A stretch of DNA of 64,000 bases, from positions 18,935 through 82,934 of the forward strand of contig JAGKVE010000003.1 of NCBI GenBank assembly GCA_021152555.1. The letters are read 5' to 3'. Of this stretch, positions 41,072-48,228 are shown piece by piece (positions within the stretch are counted from its first letter, which is position 1; the number at the start of each line of letters is the position of its first letter). Below the pieces are notes generated by a model. It made no database searches. It worked only from the letters and a program-made list of their open reading frames with translations, and was not told the DNA's origin. This stretch comes from Bacteroidia bacterium (GTDB taxonomy: Bacteria; Bacteroidota; Bacteroidia; Bacteroidales; Paludibacteraceae). The position numbers were made by a program, and so were the translations under genes.

Positions 41072-41731
41072 AGTTGTGTGAACTCTTGCATGAGACTGAT
41101 AGCAAAACTATTGCCGGAATCCACGTGCTCCCATTTAAGTGTCGTACTGTCAAGGGCAACCTTTTCACATCCTTGTCGCTGGAAGAATTGGTACAACTCT
41201 CGCCCATTCTCAAAGGGGACTACCTCATCGTTCTTGGAATGATAGATTTTCAAGTTGGTGTCTTTGTCCGGCGTCCAGCCCTTCGTGAAGTCCAGACTGT
41301 CTGCTATATGCAATATCTTCTTTGCTTCTTGGGTGGTACTGTCGCAATAGGCGTGTTGCACGAAGTATTTGATACTGTCGGCCTCAATAAGTGCACTGGA
41401 TTCTGTCGTGTCGAAGCGCGCATGACGGTATAGTGGTTGTACAGCACCATTTTGCTATATGTTTGCTTGAGCATTGGTCGGCTGTCAGGTTCAGCAGAGC
41501 CGATTGCCACTGAGGCTTGCCCATGTAGTCTTTGGTAAGGAACAGGTACCGGATAGCAAAGCCTTGCGAACCTTTATCTTCAATGTCCTGAACCTGTGCG
41601 CTCATTTCCGGTTTGACAAAGGTGATGCTGTCCGGGGCTGACAATATCGGCAGACCGCCTTTCCATACGTAAATCTCCGCATTCTCTTTTTTTGTGGCTG
41701 CCAAGGTACGGCAAAAATCGGAAATATACAA
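41068..41731 (-). pseudogene. Frameshifted secreted hydrolase remnant
   Basis: Two overlapping minus-strand frames belong together. The first (41731 down to about 41470) has the EIYVWKGGLPI and DSITFVKPE motif of Bacteroidetes secreted proteins. The second resumes at about 41455 in another frame (NGAVQPLYRHARFDTTESSA) and runs to 41068 with NLKIYHSKNDEVVPFENGRE, the C-terminal Asp/His region of an alpha/beta hydrolase. A stop codon in the second frame at about 41461 prevents it from reading further upstream, so a frameshift lies near 41460-41475. The signal peptide and the nucleophile region are absent. The promoter upstream has a -7 box changed to TACCTTGG. Confidence 0.65.
41701..41731 (-). 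promoter_or_regulatory. Decayed promoter of the hydrolase remnant
   Basis: On the minus strand, TTG at 41731-41729, 20 bases, TACCTTGG. One base of the TTTG core is changed compared with the other promoters here. Confidence 0.6.
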
Positions 41732-41780
41732 ATAAATCTCTCCTTTTTTTGCTTTTTATGAACTTTTCGAACCCAAAAAT

Positions 41781-41811
41781 TTGCAAATCTTAATTTTTTT
41801 GTGTATCTTTG
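41781..41811 (+). promoter_or_regulatory. Promoter of the gene at 41924
   Basis: TTG at 41781-41783, 20 bases, TATCTTTG at 41804-41811. The leader (to 41923) holds a small hairpin, CGATGG with CCATCG, near 41835. Confidence 0.8.
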
Positions 41812-41923
41812 CACTCAAATACGAGGCCTTATCGATGGTGCTTTATGCTCCCATCGTACCAATCCTAGACTTTGTCTAATATAATATTATCATAATCGGC
41901 ATAAAATCAACAACTTATAAGCC

Positions 41924-42688
41924 ATGTCGCAACACTTGAAAACACGCGTAATTAACCGTTTGAAGTCCACTTTTGCCTCTTTTGAACAACTTCCTGCGGT
42001 GTCTGCTCCTCATTCACGAGGCGTACGCTATTTCCGTGTTTGCGAAACGCTCAACGCCCTCTCTGGAGCGATGGATAGCGTAGCAGAAGGCCGCAAGTAC
42101 AAAAAACGCATCGTCGTGCGCCCGTCCCGTTTCCGCAAAGGGCTCTTTGAACTCTATACCTACCATTTCCCGAAACACTGGTCCGCGGCCTGCGTGGCAA
42201 ACCGGGAACTGATCAAAGAGGCGCAGCGGCTGGCGCACGCTGTCGAACGTGACCACTCGTTGGCGGCGTTGGAGTGGCGTGTCAAGTTCTTGCATCAGTT
42301 ATATACACTGCCGGTCTGGTACAAAGGAAAGGGCAGTGTGCCGGTGGAAAAACGAAGGTATCCGCATTTCTACTCGTACGTGTTCGCAACTATCTACTGC
42401 GCCCTTAGAGCCGAGGCTAAAGGAGAGGACGTGAAAAAAGAACTGACACAGGAACAAACACAAACACAAACTCAGGAAAACGTTACGTTCGAACCTGTAC
42501 TCCTTAATAATCCCGCACGTACGCGCGTGATAAGCCGCCGGCTCGTCATAAAATGCCAAAAACAAGAAAAAAGACTAAAAAATGAATTTTTTTTCAAAAA
42601 TATTTGGTCATGTCAAAAAAAAGCAGTACTTTTGCACGCTTTTTCGTCGGAACGAGGTTTAAGTATGCTGAATTCCCTCGGGACGTAA
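41924..42688 (+). CDS. Unknown protein whose 3' end crosses the tRNA promoter
   Basis: A 254-residue basic soluble protein (SRGVRYFRVCETLNALSGAM, YKKRIVVRPSRFRKGLFELY, HSLAALEWRVKFLHQLYTLP). A Gln/Thr-rich linker (TQEQTQTQTQEN) is followed by a basic tail. I do not recognise it. The last 25 residues or so (FFFKNIWSCQKKAVLLHAFS and on) are encoded by the complete promoter of the downstream tRNA operon, and the stop lies inside the hairpin element at 42675. The original stop may have been lost, so the C-terminus is probably not functional sequence. Confidence 0.6.
   Translation: MSQHLKTRVINRLKSTFASFEQLPAVSAPHSRGVRYFRVCETLNALSGAMDSVAEGRKYKKRIVVRPSRFRKGLFELYTYHFPKHWSAACVANRELIKEAQRLAHAVERDHSLAALEWRVKFLHQLYTLPVWYKGKGSVPVEKRRYPHFYSYVFATIYCALRAEAKGEDVKKELTQEQTQTQTQENVTFEPVLLNNPARTRVISRRLVIKCQKQEKRLKNEFFFKNIWSCQKKAVLLHAFSSERGLSMLNSLGT
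42604..42634 (+). promoter_or_regulatory. Promoter of the tRNA operon
   Basis: TTG at 42604-42606, 20 bases with an A8 run, TACTTTTG at 42627-42634. It is nearly identical to the rpmH promoter. Confidence 0.88.
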
Positions 42689-42722
42689 ACCAAACTGCAA
42701 GTTGTTTGCGGACCGAAGAGCG
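42675..42722 (+). other. Conserved hairpin with tandem G-A mismatches, copy B
   Basis: TCGG, GA, CGTAAAC, a 13-base loop that itself contains AACT/AGTT, GTTTGCG, GA, CCGA. Compared with copy A, two C-G or G-C pairs of the 7-bp stem became A-T pairs while the G-T pair and both GA/GA mismatches stayed. It lies in the leader of the tRNA-Thr transcript. Confidence 0.55.
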
Positions 42723-42793
42723 GAGGCACAACTTGCCTGTCCATTTAGCGGAGCGGTATGGACTATCGCAATCTTGTTGCCGAACGCAAGTGC

Positions 42794-42869
42794 GCCTCTA
42801 TAGCTCAGTTGGTAGAGCACTAGATTTGTAATCCAGCGGTCGTTGGTTCGAGTCCGACTAGAGGCTCCA
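42794..42869 (+). tRNA. tRNA-Thr (TGT)
   Basis: Acceptor GCCTCTA/TAGAGGC, D arm TAGCTCAGTTGGTAGAGCA, anticodon loop TTTGTAA, TpsiC GGTTCGAGTCC, and an encoded CCA. The anticodon stem has one A-C mismatch. Confidence 0.95.
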
Positions 42870-42907
42870 AAGCGAATAAGAAATTCGCGAGTGATCATTG
42901 AAAGAAA

Positions 42908-42989
42908 GGGTGTGTTCCAGAGTGGCCAAATGGGGCAGACTGTAAATCTGCTGTCTTCGACTTCGGTGGTTCGAATCCATCCGCACCCA
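42908..42989 (+). tRNA. tRNA-Tyr (GTA)
   Basis: Acceptor GGGTGTG/CGCACCC, anticodon stem GCAGA/TCTGC with loop CTGTAAA, a long variable arm as in class II tRNAs, and GGTTCGAATCC. CCA is not encoded. Confidence 0.95.
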
Positions 42990-43099
42990 CTGCGACATCG
43001 TCGCGCTTAAACGCGGAAGTCTTGTGCAAGGAGTGTGAATGCTTACATTCTCAACTTGATGCGGGCAAGACTCTCGCAAAAATCCGGAATTGGATTTTT

Positions 43100-43172
43100 G
43101 CGGAAATAGCTCAGTCGATAGAGCACTAGCCTTCCAAGCTGGGGGTCGCGGGTTTGAGTCCCGTTTTCCGCT
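43100..43172 (+). tRNA. tRNA-Gly (TCC)
   Basis: Acceptor GCGGAAA/TTTCCGC, anticodon loop CTTCCAA, and GGTTTGAGTCC. CCA is not encoded. A hairpin (GCAAAAATCC with GGATTTTTGC) ends at its first bases and may guide processing. Confidence 0.93.
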
Positions 43173-43207
43173 CATGAGAGACCTACCTCTCCTTAATAAA
43201 AGGAAAT

Positions 43208-43279
<72 letters not shown>

Positions 43280-43315
43280 CTGCGCTGCGCGCTAAACAGA
43301 AATGAAATAAAGGTA

Positions 43316-43346
43316 GGTCAACGGTCAAACTTGACCGGCCTTTTTT
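43316..43346 (+). terminator. Terminator or attenuator between tRNAs and tuf
   Basis: CGGTCAA and TTGACCG pair around a short loop, followed by GCCTTTTTT. Confidence 0.75.
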
Positions 43347-43407
43347 AAGTTAAAGAAACAATTAAACAATTTTGTTTATTAACGTTAATAAAAATTAAAG
43401 AATTACT

Positions 43408-44595
43408 ATGGCAAAAGAAAAATTTGACCGTTCGAAACCGCACGTTAACATCGGTACCATCGGTCACGTTGACCACGGAAAAACGACTCTGACCGCAGCT
43501 ATTACTACTGTATTGGCAAAGAAAGGTCTTTCAGAGCAGCGTTCGTTCGATTCTATCGATAACGCTCCTGAGGAGAAAGAGCGTGGTATTACTATCAACA
43601 CCGCTCACGTAGAGTATCAAACTGCTAACCGTCACTACGCACACGTAGACTGCCCGGGCCACGCTGACTATGTAAAGAACATGGTTACCGGTGCCGCTCA
43701 GATGGATGGTGCAATCATCGTAGTTGCTGCAACTGATGGTCCTATGCCTCAGACCCGCGAGCACATTCTGTTGGCTCGCCAAGTAAACGTACCGCGCCTG
43801 GTTGTATTTATGAACAAGTGCGATATGGTTGACGATCCTGAGATGCTCGACCTCGTTGAGATGGAGATGCGTGAGCTGTTGAACTTCTATGATTTCGATG
43901 GTGACAACACTCCGGTTATCCGCGGTTCTGCTCTTGGTGCACTGAACGGTGTTCCTGAGTGGGAGGAGAAAGTTCTTGAGTTGATGGACGCTTGCGACAA
44001 CTGGATCCAGTTGCCGGTACGTGCCATTGACAAACCGTTCCTGATGCCGGTTGAGGATGTATTCTCCATCACCGGTCGTGGTACTGTAGCAACGGGTCGT
44101 ATCGAGACCGGTGTCATCAAAGTAGGTGACGAGGTTCAGCTGATCGGTCTGGGTGCTGAGGGTAAGAAATCTGTTGTAACCGGCGTTGAGATGTTCCGCA
44201 AACTGCTGGATCAAGGTGAGGCTGGTGATAACGTAGGTCTGCTCCTCCGTGGTATCGACAAAGATGAGGTTAAGCGTGGTATGGTATTGACTCACCCGGG
44301 TATGGTAAAACCGTACAGCGAGTTCAAGGCTTCGGTTTATATCCTGAAGAAAGAAGAGGGTGGTCGTCACACTCCGTTCCACAACCACTATCGTCCGCAG
44401 TTCTACATCCGTACTATGGATGTTACCGGTGAGATCACTCTGCCGGAAGGAACAGAGATGGTAATGCCGGGTGATAACCTCGAGATCCAAGTTAAGTTGA
44501 TCTATCCGGTAGCTTGCTCTGAGGGTCTGCGCTTCGCTATCCGTGAGGGTGGTCGTACCGTAGGTTCTGGTCAGATTACCAAACTGATTGACTAA
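43408..44595 (+). CDS. tuf: Elongation factor Tu
   Basis: A 395-residue GTPase that brings aminoacyl-tRNA to the ribosome. It has GHVDHGKTTLTAAI (P-loop), the switch region RGITINTAHVEYQT, DCPGHADYVKNM, and NKCDMVD (base recognition). Domains 2 and 3 are complete. It stands between four tRNA genes and tRNA-Trp, the usual arrangement in Bacteroidetes. If the RhuM-Doc protein in this window acts like Doc, EF-Tu would be its target, but nothing here shows that. Confidence 0.98.
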   Translation: MAKEKFDRSKPHVNIGTIGHVDHGKTTLTAAITTVLAKKGLSEQRSFDSIDNAPEEKERGITINTAHVEYQTANRHYAHVDCPGHADYVKNMVTGAAQMDGAIIVVAATDGPMPQTREHILLARQVNVPRLVVFMNKCDMVDDPEMLDLVEMEMRELLNFYDFDGDNTPVIRGSALGALNGVPEWEEKVLELMDACDNWIQLPVRAIDKPFLMPVEDVFSITGRGTVATGRIETGVIKVGDEVQLIGLGAEGKKSVVTGVEMFRKLLDQGEAGDNVGLLLRGIDKDEVKRGMVLTHPGMVKPYSEFKASVYILKKEEGGRHTPFHNHYRPQFYIRTMDVTGEITLPEGTEMVMPGDNLEIQVKLIYPVACSEGLRFAIREGGRTVGSGQITKLID

Positions 44596-44601
44596 TAATC
44601 G

Positions 44602-44640
44602 CTAGTTTTCCTAGGAATCCTAGGAACCTAGACGGTCTAG
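44602..44640. repeat. CTAG-rich palindromic stretch after tuf
   Basis: Five CTAG sites occur in about 40 bases. TTCCTAGGAATCCTAGGAA (44608-44626) is a palindrome apart from its central base and also a 9-10 base tandem repeat. Confidence 0.8.
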
Positions 44641-44648
44641 TCTAAACC

Positions 44649-44678
44649 TGCTCGGGGTGTCGAGCCCCGAGCAATTTT
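44649..44678 (+). terminator. Terminator after tuf
   Basis: TGCTCGGGG, loop TGTCGAG, CCCCGAGCA, then ATTTT. The tRNA-Trp gene starts at the end of the T-run, so partial read-through is likely. Confidence 0.8.
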
Positions 44679-44749
44679 ACGGAAGTCCTCCAATGGTAGG
44701 AGAGCGGTCTCCAAAACCGTCAATGTGGGTTCGATTCCTGCCTTCCGTG
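44679..44749 (+). tRNA. tRNA-Trp (CCA)
   Basis: Acceptor ACGGAAG/CTTCCGT, anticodon loop CTCCAAA (anticodon CCA), and GGTTCGATTCC. The 3' CCA is not encoded. It stands between tuf and secE. Confidence 0.93.
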
Positions 44750-44947
44750 CTAAGAACAATCGGGGTGTTTGAGTGTTTGTGGGTTTGAAAGTTCAAACAA
44801 TGTCAAACAAGTACCAAACAAAAACGAAAGTTCTCTGTTACATGACATAGCTTCCGATTCGACTTTAACACCCGTTAGAGCCGGATTGTTGCCGCGGAAT
44901 AGCGTTGAAGAAATAAACAAGACAAGAATACTAAAAAATCTACTAAT

Positions 44948-45136
44948 ATGGCTTTTGTAGAAAACGTTAAAGAATCGTACAACGAACTGGTTCACAAGAC
45001 AAGTTGGCCAACCCGCAAGGAACTGGCGCAAAGTGCTGTGATAGTATTGATTGCTTCCATAATACTATCACTGATTGTATGGCTTATGGACTGGTGTTTT
45101 GAGTCTATCATGACCTTTGTTTACGGCCTCTTCTAA
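44948..45136 (+). CDS. secE: Preprotein translocase subunit SecE
   Basis: A 62-residue membrane protein. The amphipathic helix VKESYNELVHKTSWPTRKEL is the SecE signature that lies on the membrane and clamps SecY. One membrane segment follows (VIVLIASIILSLIVWLMDW). The single-span form is standard outside the enterobacteria. It sits 198 bases after tRNA-Trp, with no other gene in the gap, and 46 bases before nusG. Confidence 0.95.
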   Translation: MAFVENVKESYNELVHKTSWPTRKELAQSAVIVLIASIILSLIVWLMDWCFESIMTFVYGLF

Positions 45137-45182
45137 TTCGTAATTCTTAAATTTAAGTTCTAATTTTTTAATTCGAATTAAG

Positions 45183-45734
45183 ATGGCTGAGAACAAAAAA
45201 CAATGGTACGTGCTGCGCGCAATTAGCGGCAAAGAGAACAAAGTGGAAGAGTACATTAACAATGCACTCGTTTCTTCCTCCCTTTTCCGTGAATATGTGT
45301 CGCAGGTTTTGATTCCTCGGGAGAAAGTAGTAACACTCAAAAATGGAAAACGCACGGAGAAAGAACGCAATCTGCTTCCGGGCTACTTGTTGGTTGAGTG
45401 CTACTTATGCGATGAGAGCTTCCCTCTGTTACGTAACATCCCGAATGTATTGGGCTTCTTGAGCGGCGGTAAAACAACCGTCAAACCGAAACCTGTTTCA
45501 CAGGCGGAGGTCAACAAGTTAGTCGGCATCGTCAGCGAGTCTGAAACGCGCGCGGCCAGCGAGGTTACATTCCTCGTAGGCGAGAGCGTCAAGGTTGTGG
45601 ACGGTCCGTTCAACGGATTCAAGGGAACTGTACAGGAAGTGAGTCAGGATAAACACAAACTCAAAGTGGTTGTCACTATCTTTGACCGCCAGACTCCTCT
45701 GGAACTCGGCTACAACCAGGTAGAAAAAGAGTAG
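45183..45734 (+). CDS. nusG: Transcription antitermination factor NusG
   Basis: A 183-residue protein. The NGN domain has KKQWYVLRAISGKENKVEEY, the contact with RNA polymerase, and LLPGYLLVECYL. The C-terminal KOW domain (GESVKVVDGPFNGFKGTVQE) binds S10 or Rho. Size and order are normal for a housekeeping NusG rather than a capsule-specific UpxY-type paralog, consistent with its place between secE and rplK. Confidence 0.96.
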   Translation: MAENKKQWYVLRAISGKENKVEEYINNALVSSSLFREYVSQVLIPREKVVTLKNGKRTEKERNLLPGYLLVECYLCDESFPLLRNIPNVLGFLSGGKTTVKPKPVSQAEVNKLVGIVSESETRAASEVTFLVGESVKVVDGPFNGFKGTVQEVSQDKHKLKVVVTIFDRQTPLELGYNQVEKE

Positions 45735-45846
45735 GAGACCCCGTTACAGGTCGTTAGTCACTACTCGGTAGTTTCAATTTTATTAACCGACTGAGGACTT
45801 TCAAAAGTCCGCTTGCAAGTCAAAAACTATTAACAAAAGTAAAACT

Positions 45847-46269
45847 ATGGCTAAAGAAATTGCTGGTTTTATCAAACTCCAAATCAAAGGTGGCGCTGCC
45901 AACCCTGCTCCTCCCGTAGGTCCCGCTCTCGGTTCCAAGGGTGTGAACATCATGGAGTTCTGCAAACAGTTCAATGCCAGAACGCAAGACAAGGCAGGTA
46001 AAGTGCTGCCTGTAATCATTACCGTTTATGCGGACAAGTCGTTTGACTTCATCGTTAAGACTCCTCCGGTAGCTATACAGCTCCTCGAGGCAGCCAAGGT
46101 GAAAAGCGGATCTGACCAACCGAACCGTACCAAAGTGGCTACTATCACTGAGGAGCAGGCTCGGCAGATTGCTGAGGACAAAATGGTGGACCTTAACTGC
46201 TTCACTGTGGAGTCGGCTCTCAAAATGGTCAAAGGTACTGCCCGTAGTATGGGTATCGTAGTAAAGTAA
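45847..46269 (+). CDS. rplK: Ribosomal protein L11
   Basis: A 140-residue protein of the large subunit at the GTPase centre. It has GFIKLQIKGGAANPAPPVGP and ALGSKGVNIMEFCKQFNART (N-terminal domain) and the RNA-binding C-terminal domain ending VKGTARSMGIVVK. It begins 112 bases after nusG; the gap shows no gene. Confidence 0.97.
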   Translation: MAKEIAGFIKLQIKGGAANPAPPVGPALGSKGVNIMEFCKQFNARTQDKAGKVLPVIITVYADKSFDFIVKTPPVAIQLLEAAKVKSGSDQPNRTKVATITEEQARQIAEDKMVDLNCFTVESALKMVKGTARSMGIVVK

Positions 46270-46295
46270 TCTAACTTCAATCAACATCAACAATT

Positions 46296-46985
46296 ATGGC
46301 AAAACTGACAAAAAAACAGAAACTTGCTGCTGAGAAGATTGAAGCAGGCAAGCTTTACACCATCGAAGAGGCGGCTGCTCTCGTTAAAGAGATTACAACT
46401 ACCAAATTCGATGCGTCCGTAGATATCGACGTTCGTTTGGGCGTTGACCCCCGCAAAGCTAACCAAATGGTTCGCGGTGTCGTTGCACTTCCTAACGGAA
46501 CGGGTAAAACAGTTCGCGTTCTTGCGCTCTGTACTCCGGATCAGGAGGCTGCTGCCAAAGAGGCTGGCGCCGACTATGTAGGTCTGGATGAGTATATTGA
46601 AAAGATCAAAGGCGGATGGACAGACATTGATGTCATCATTACCATGCCTCAAATCATGGGTAAAATCGGTACGCTCGGCCGGGTATTGGGTCCTCGTGGC
46701 TTGATGCCGAACCCCAAAAGCGGTACCGTTACCATGGATGTGGCAAAAGCTGTTAAAGAGGTAAAAGGCGGTAAGATTGACTTCAAAGTTGACAAGTTCG
46801 GTATTGTACACACTTCTATCGGTAAAGTAAGTTTCAGCGCTGAGAAAATCGCTGAGAACGCTCTCGCGTTCATCGACACTATCAAGCACCTGAAACCCGC
46901 TGTATCCAAAGGTGAGTACATCAAGAGCGTTTATCTTTCCAGCACTATGAGTCAGGGTATTAAGATCGATACCAAATCGCTTTAA
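46296..46985 (+). CDS. rplA: Ribosomal protein L1
   Basis: A 229-residue protein of the L1 stalk. It has the two-domain signature with FDASVDIDVRLGVDPRKANQ, MGKIGTLGRVLGPRGLMPNP, and the C-terminal VSKGEYIKSVYLSSTMSQGI. It follows rplK by 26 bases. In many bacteria L1 represses translation of this operon through a site before rplK; I could not identify such a site here. Confidence 0.97.
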   Translation: MAKLTKKQKLAAEKIEAGKLYTIEEAAALVKEITTTKFDASVDIDVRLGVDPRKANQMVRGVVALPNGTGKTVRVLALCTPDQEAAAKEAGADYVGLDEYIEKIKGGWTDIDVIITMPQIMGKIGTLGRVLGPRGLMPNPKSGTVTMDVAKAVKEVKGGKIDFKVDKFGIVHTSIGKVSFSAEKIAENALAFIDTIKHLKPAVSKGEYIKSVYLSSTMSQGIKIDTKSL

Positions 46986-47007
46986 TCTCTAAAAACAACA
47001 GACAAGT

Positions 47008-47535
47008 ATGAAAAAGGAAGATAAAAATCTCGTCATTGAAGCGCTTGGCGCACAACTCGCTGAATACGCGCACTTCTACCTCGTTAACATCGAGGGACTG
47101 GACGCTGCGAAAACAAGCGAACTGCGTCGCGCATGCTTCAAACAGGACATCAAACTCCTTGTTGCAAAGAATACACTGCTTCACAAAGCGCTTGAGAAAA
47201 AAGGCATTGAGGCAGACATCTTCGCTGCTCTCAAGGGAAACACCGCACTCATGCTCAGCAACACCGGTAATGCGCCTGCTAAACTTATCAAAGAGTTTAC
47301 TAAAGGCGACAAAACGGGTGAGGCTAAGCCGCAACTCAAAGCTGCTTACGTAGAAGAAACTGTTTACGTTGGCAAGCAGAATCTCGAGTTCCTCTGCACT
47401 ATCAAGTCGAAGAACGAACTTATCGCCGAATTGGTTGCACTCCTGCAATCGCCTGCGAAGAATGTCGTTTCGGCTCTTCAGAGCGGACAAAACACCATCC
47501 ACGGGGTACTCCAGACATTGGAGAAACGTGGATAA
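47008..47535 (+). CDS. rplJ: Ribosomal protein L10
   Basis: A 175-residue protein that forms the base of the L7/L12 stalk. It has the RNA-binding N-terminal part (AHFYLVNIEGLDAAKTSELR, KLLVAKNTLLHKALEK) and a C-terminal helix (ALQSGQNTIHGVLQTLEKRG) that binds L12 dimers. It is spaced 22 bases from rplA and 75 bases from rplL. CTAG-containing sequence follows its stop. Confidence 0.95.
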   Translation: MKKEDKNLVIEALGAQLAEYAHFYLVNIEGLDAAKTSELRRACFKQDIKLLVAKNTLLHKALEKKGIEADIFAALKGNTALMLSNTGNAPAKLIKEFTKGDKTGEAKPQLKAAYVEETVYVGKQNLEFLCTIKSKNELIAELVALLQSPAKNVVSALQSGQNTIHGVLQTLEKRG

Positions 47536-47610
47536 CCCCAGTTGTCTAGTCTTCTAGCCTGCTGGAAAAACAAATTAACTGAAAAATAAACATTTAAAAT
47601 TTATAAGACA

Positions 47611-47994
47611 ATGGCAGATCTTAAAGTTATTGCTGAAACATTAGTTAACCTTACCGTTAAGGAAGTAAATGAACTCGCTACCATCCTGAAAGAGGAGTAC
47701 GGAATTGAGCCCGCCGCTGCAGCTGTTGCAGTTGCTGCTGGTCCTGCTGCAGGTGGTGCTGCTGCTGAGGCTGCAGAGGAGAAAACATCGTTCGATGTTG
47801 TACTCAAGAGCGCTGGTGCTAACAAACTCCAGGTTGTTAAAGCTGTTAAGGAGCAAACTGGTCTTGGCTTGAAAGAGGCTAAAGACATCGTAGACGCTGC
47901 TCCGGCTAACGTTAAGGAAGGCGTTGATAAAGCTACTGCTGAGGCTTTGAAGAAAGCTCTCGAAGAGGTAGGTGCTGAGGTAGAACTCAAGTAA
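47611..47994 (+). CDS. rplL: Ribosomal protein L7/L12
   Basis: A 127-residue acidic stalk protein. It has the dimerising N-terminal helices (LVNLTVKEVNELATILKEEY), an Ala/Gly-rich hinge (AVAVAAGPAAGGAAAEAAEE) and the globular C-terminal domain that contacts elongation factors (GANKLQVVKAVKEQTGLGLK). A terminator-like hairpin separates it from rpoB. Confidence 0.97.
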   Translation: MADLKVIAETLVNLTVKEVNELATILKEEYGIEPAAAAVAVAAGPAAGGAAAEAAEEKTSFDVVLKSAGANKLQVVKAVKEQTGLGLKEAKDIVDAAPANVKEGVDKATAEALKKALEEVGAEVELK

Positions 47995-48029
47995 TACCCT
48001 TTTGACCAACCACTCTAATCGGGTGGAAT

Positions 48030-48070
48030 AGGTTTAGATCCTCAAGTCAAAATGAGGGTCTAAACCTTTT
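48030..48070 (+). terminator. Attenuator-like terminator between rplL and rpoB
   Basis: AGGTTTAGATCCTC faces GAGGGTCTAAACCT (one G-T pair), then TTTT. It would lower rpoBC transcription relative to the ribosomal proteins. Confidence 0.88.
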
Positions 48071-48228
48071 CTGCTCAATAGAACAGAATGTTTAAAAAAC
48101 TGTAATATTTGGTAATTATTATAAGGTGAACATTAATATAGTATAAAATTACACACCGCCGATTTAGATTTAAATTATTCATTACCAACAGTTTAGTTCT
48201 GTAAAACAATTATTAACCATATAAAATA

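Noticed and set aside
43408..44595. tuf considered as a recent duplicate or selfish copy
   Set aside because: The gene order around it (tRNAs, secE, nusG, rplKAJL, rpoBC) is the conserved chromosomal one and the protein is complete.
45183..45734. NusG-like gene considered as a capsule-specific UpxY antiterminator
   Set aside because: It lies in the secE-rplK position and has the length and KOW domain of housekeeping NusG.
48071..48228. Search for a separate rpoB promoter
   Set aside because: The AT-rich leader has TTTG and TATA-like words, but none with the 20-base spacing and TAnnTTTG box used elsewhere in the window.
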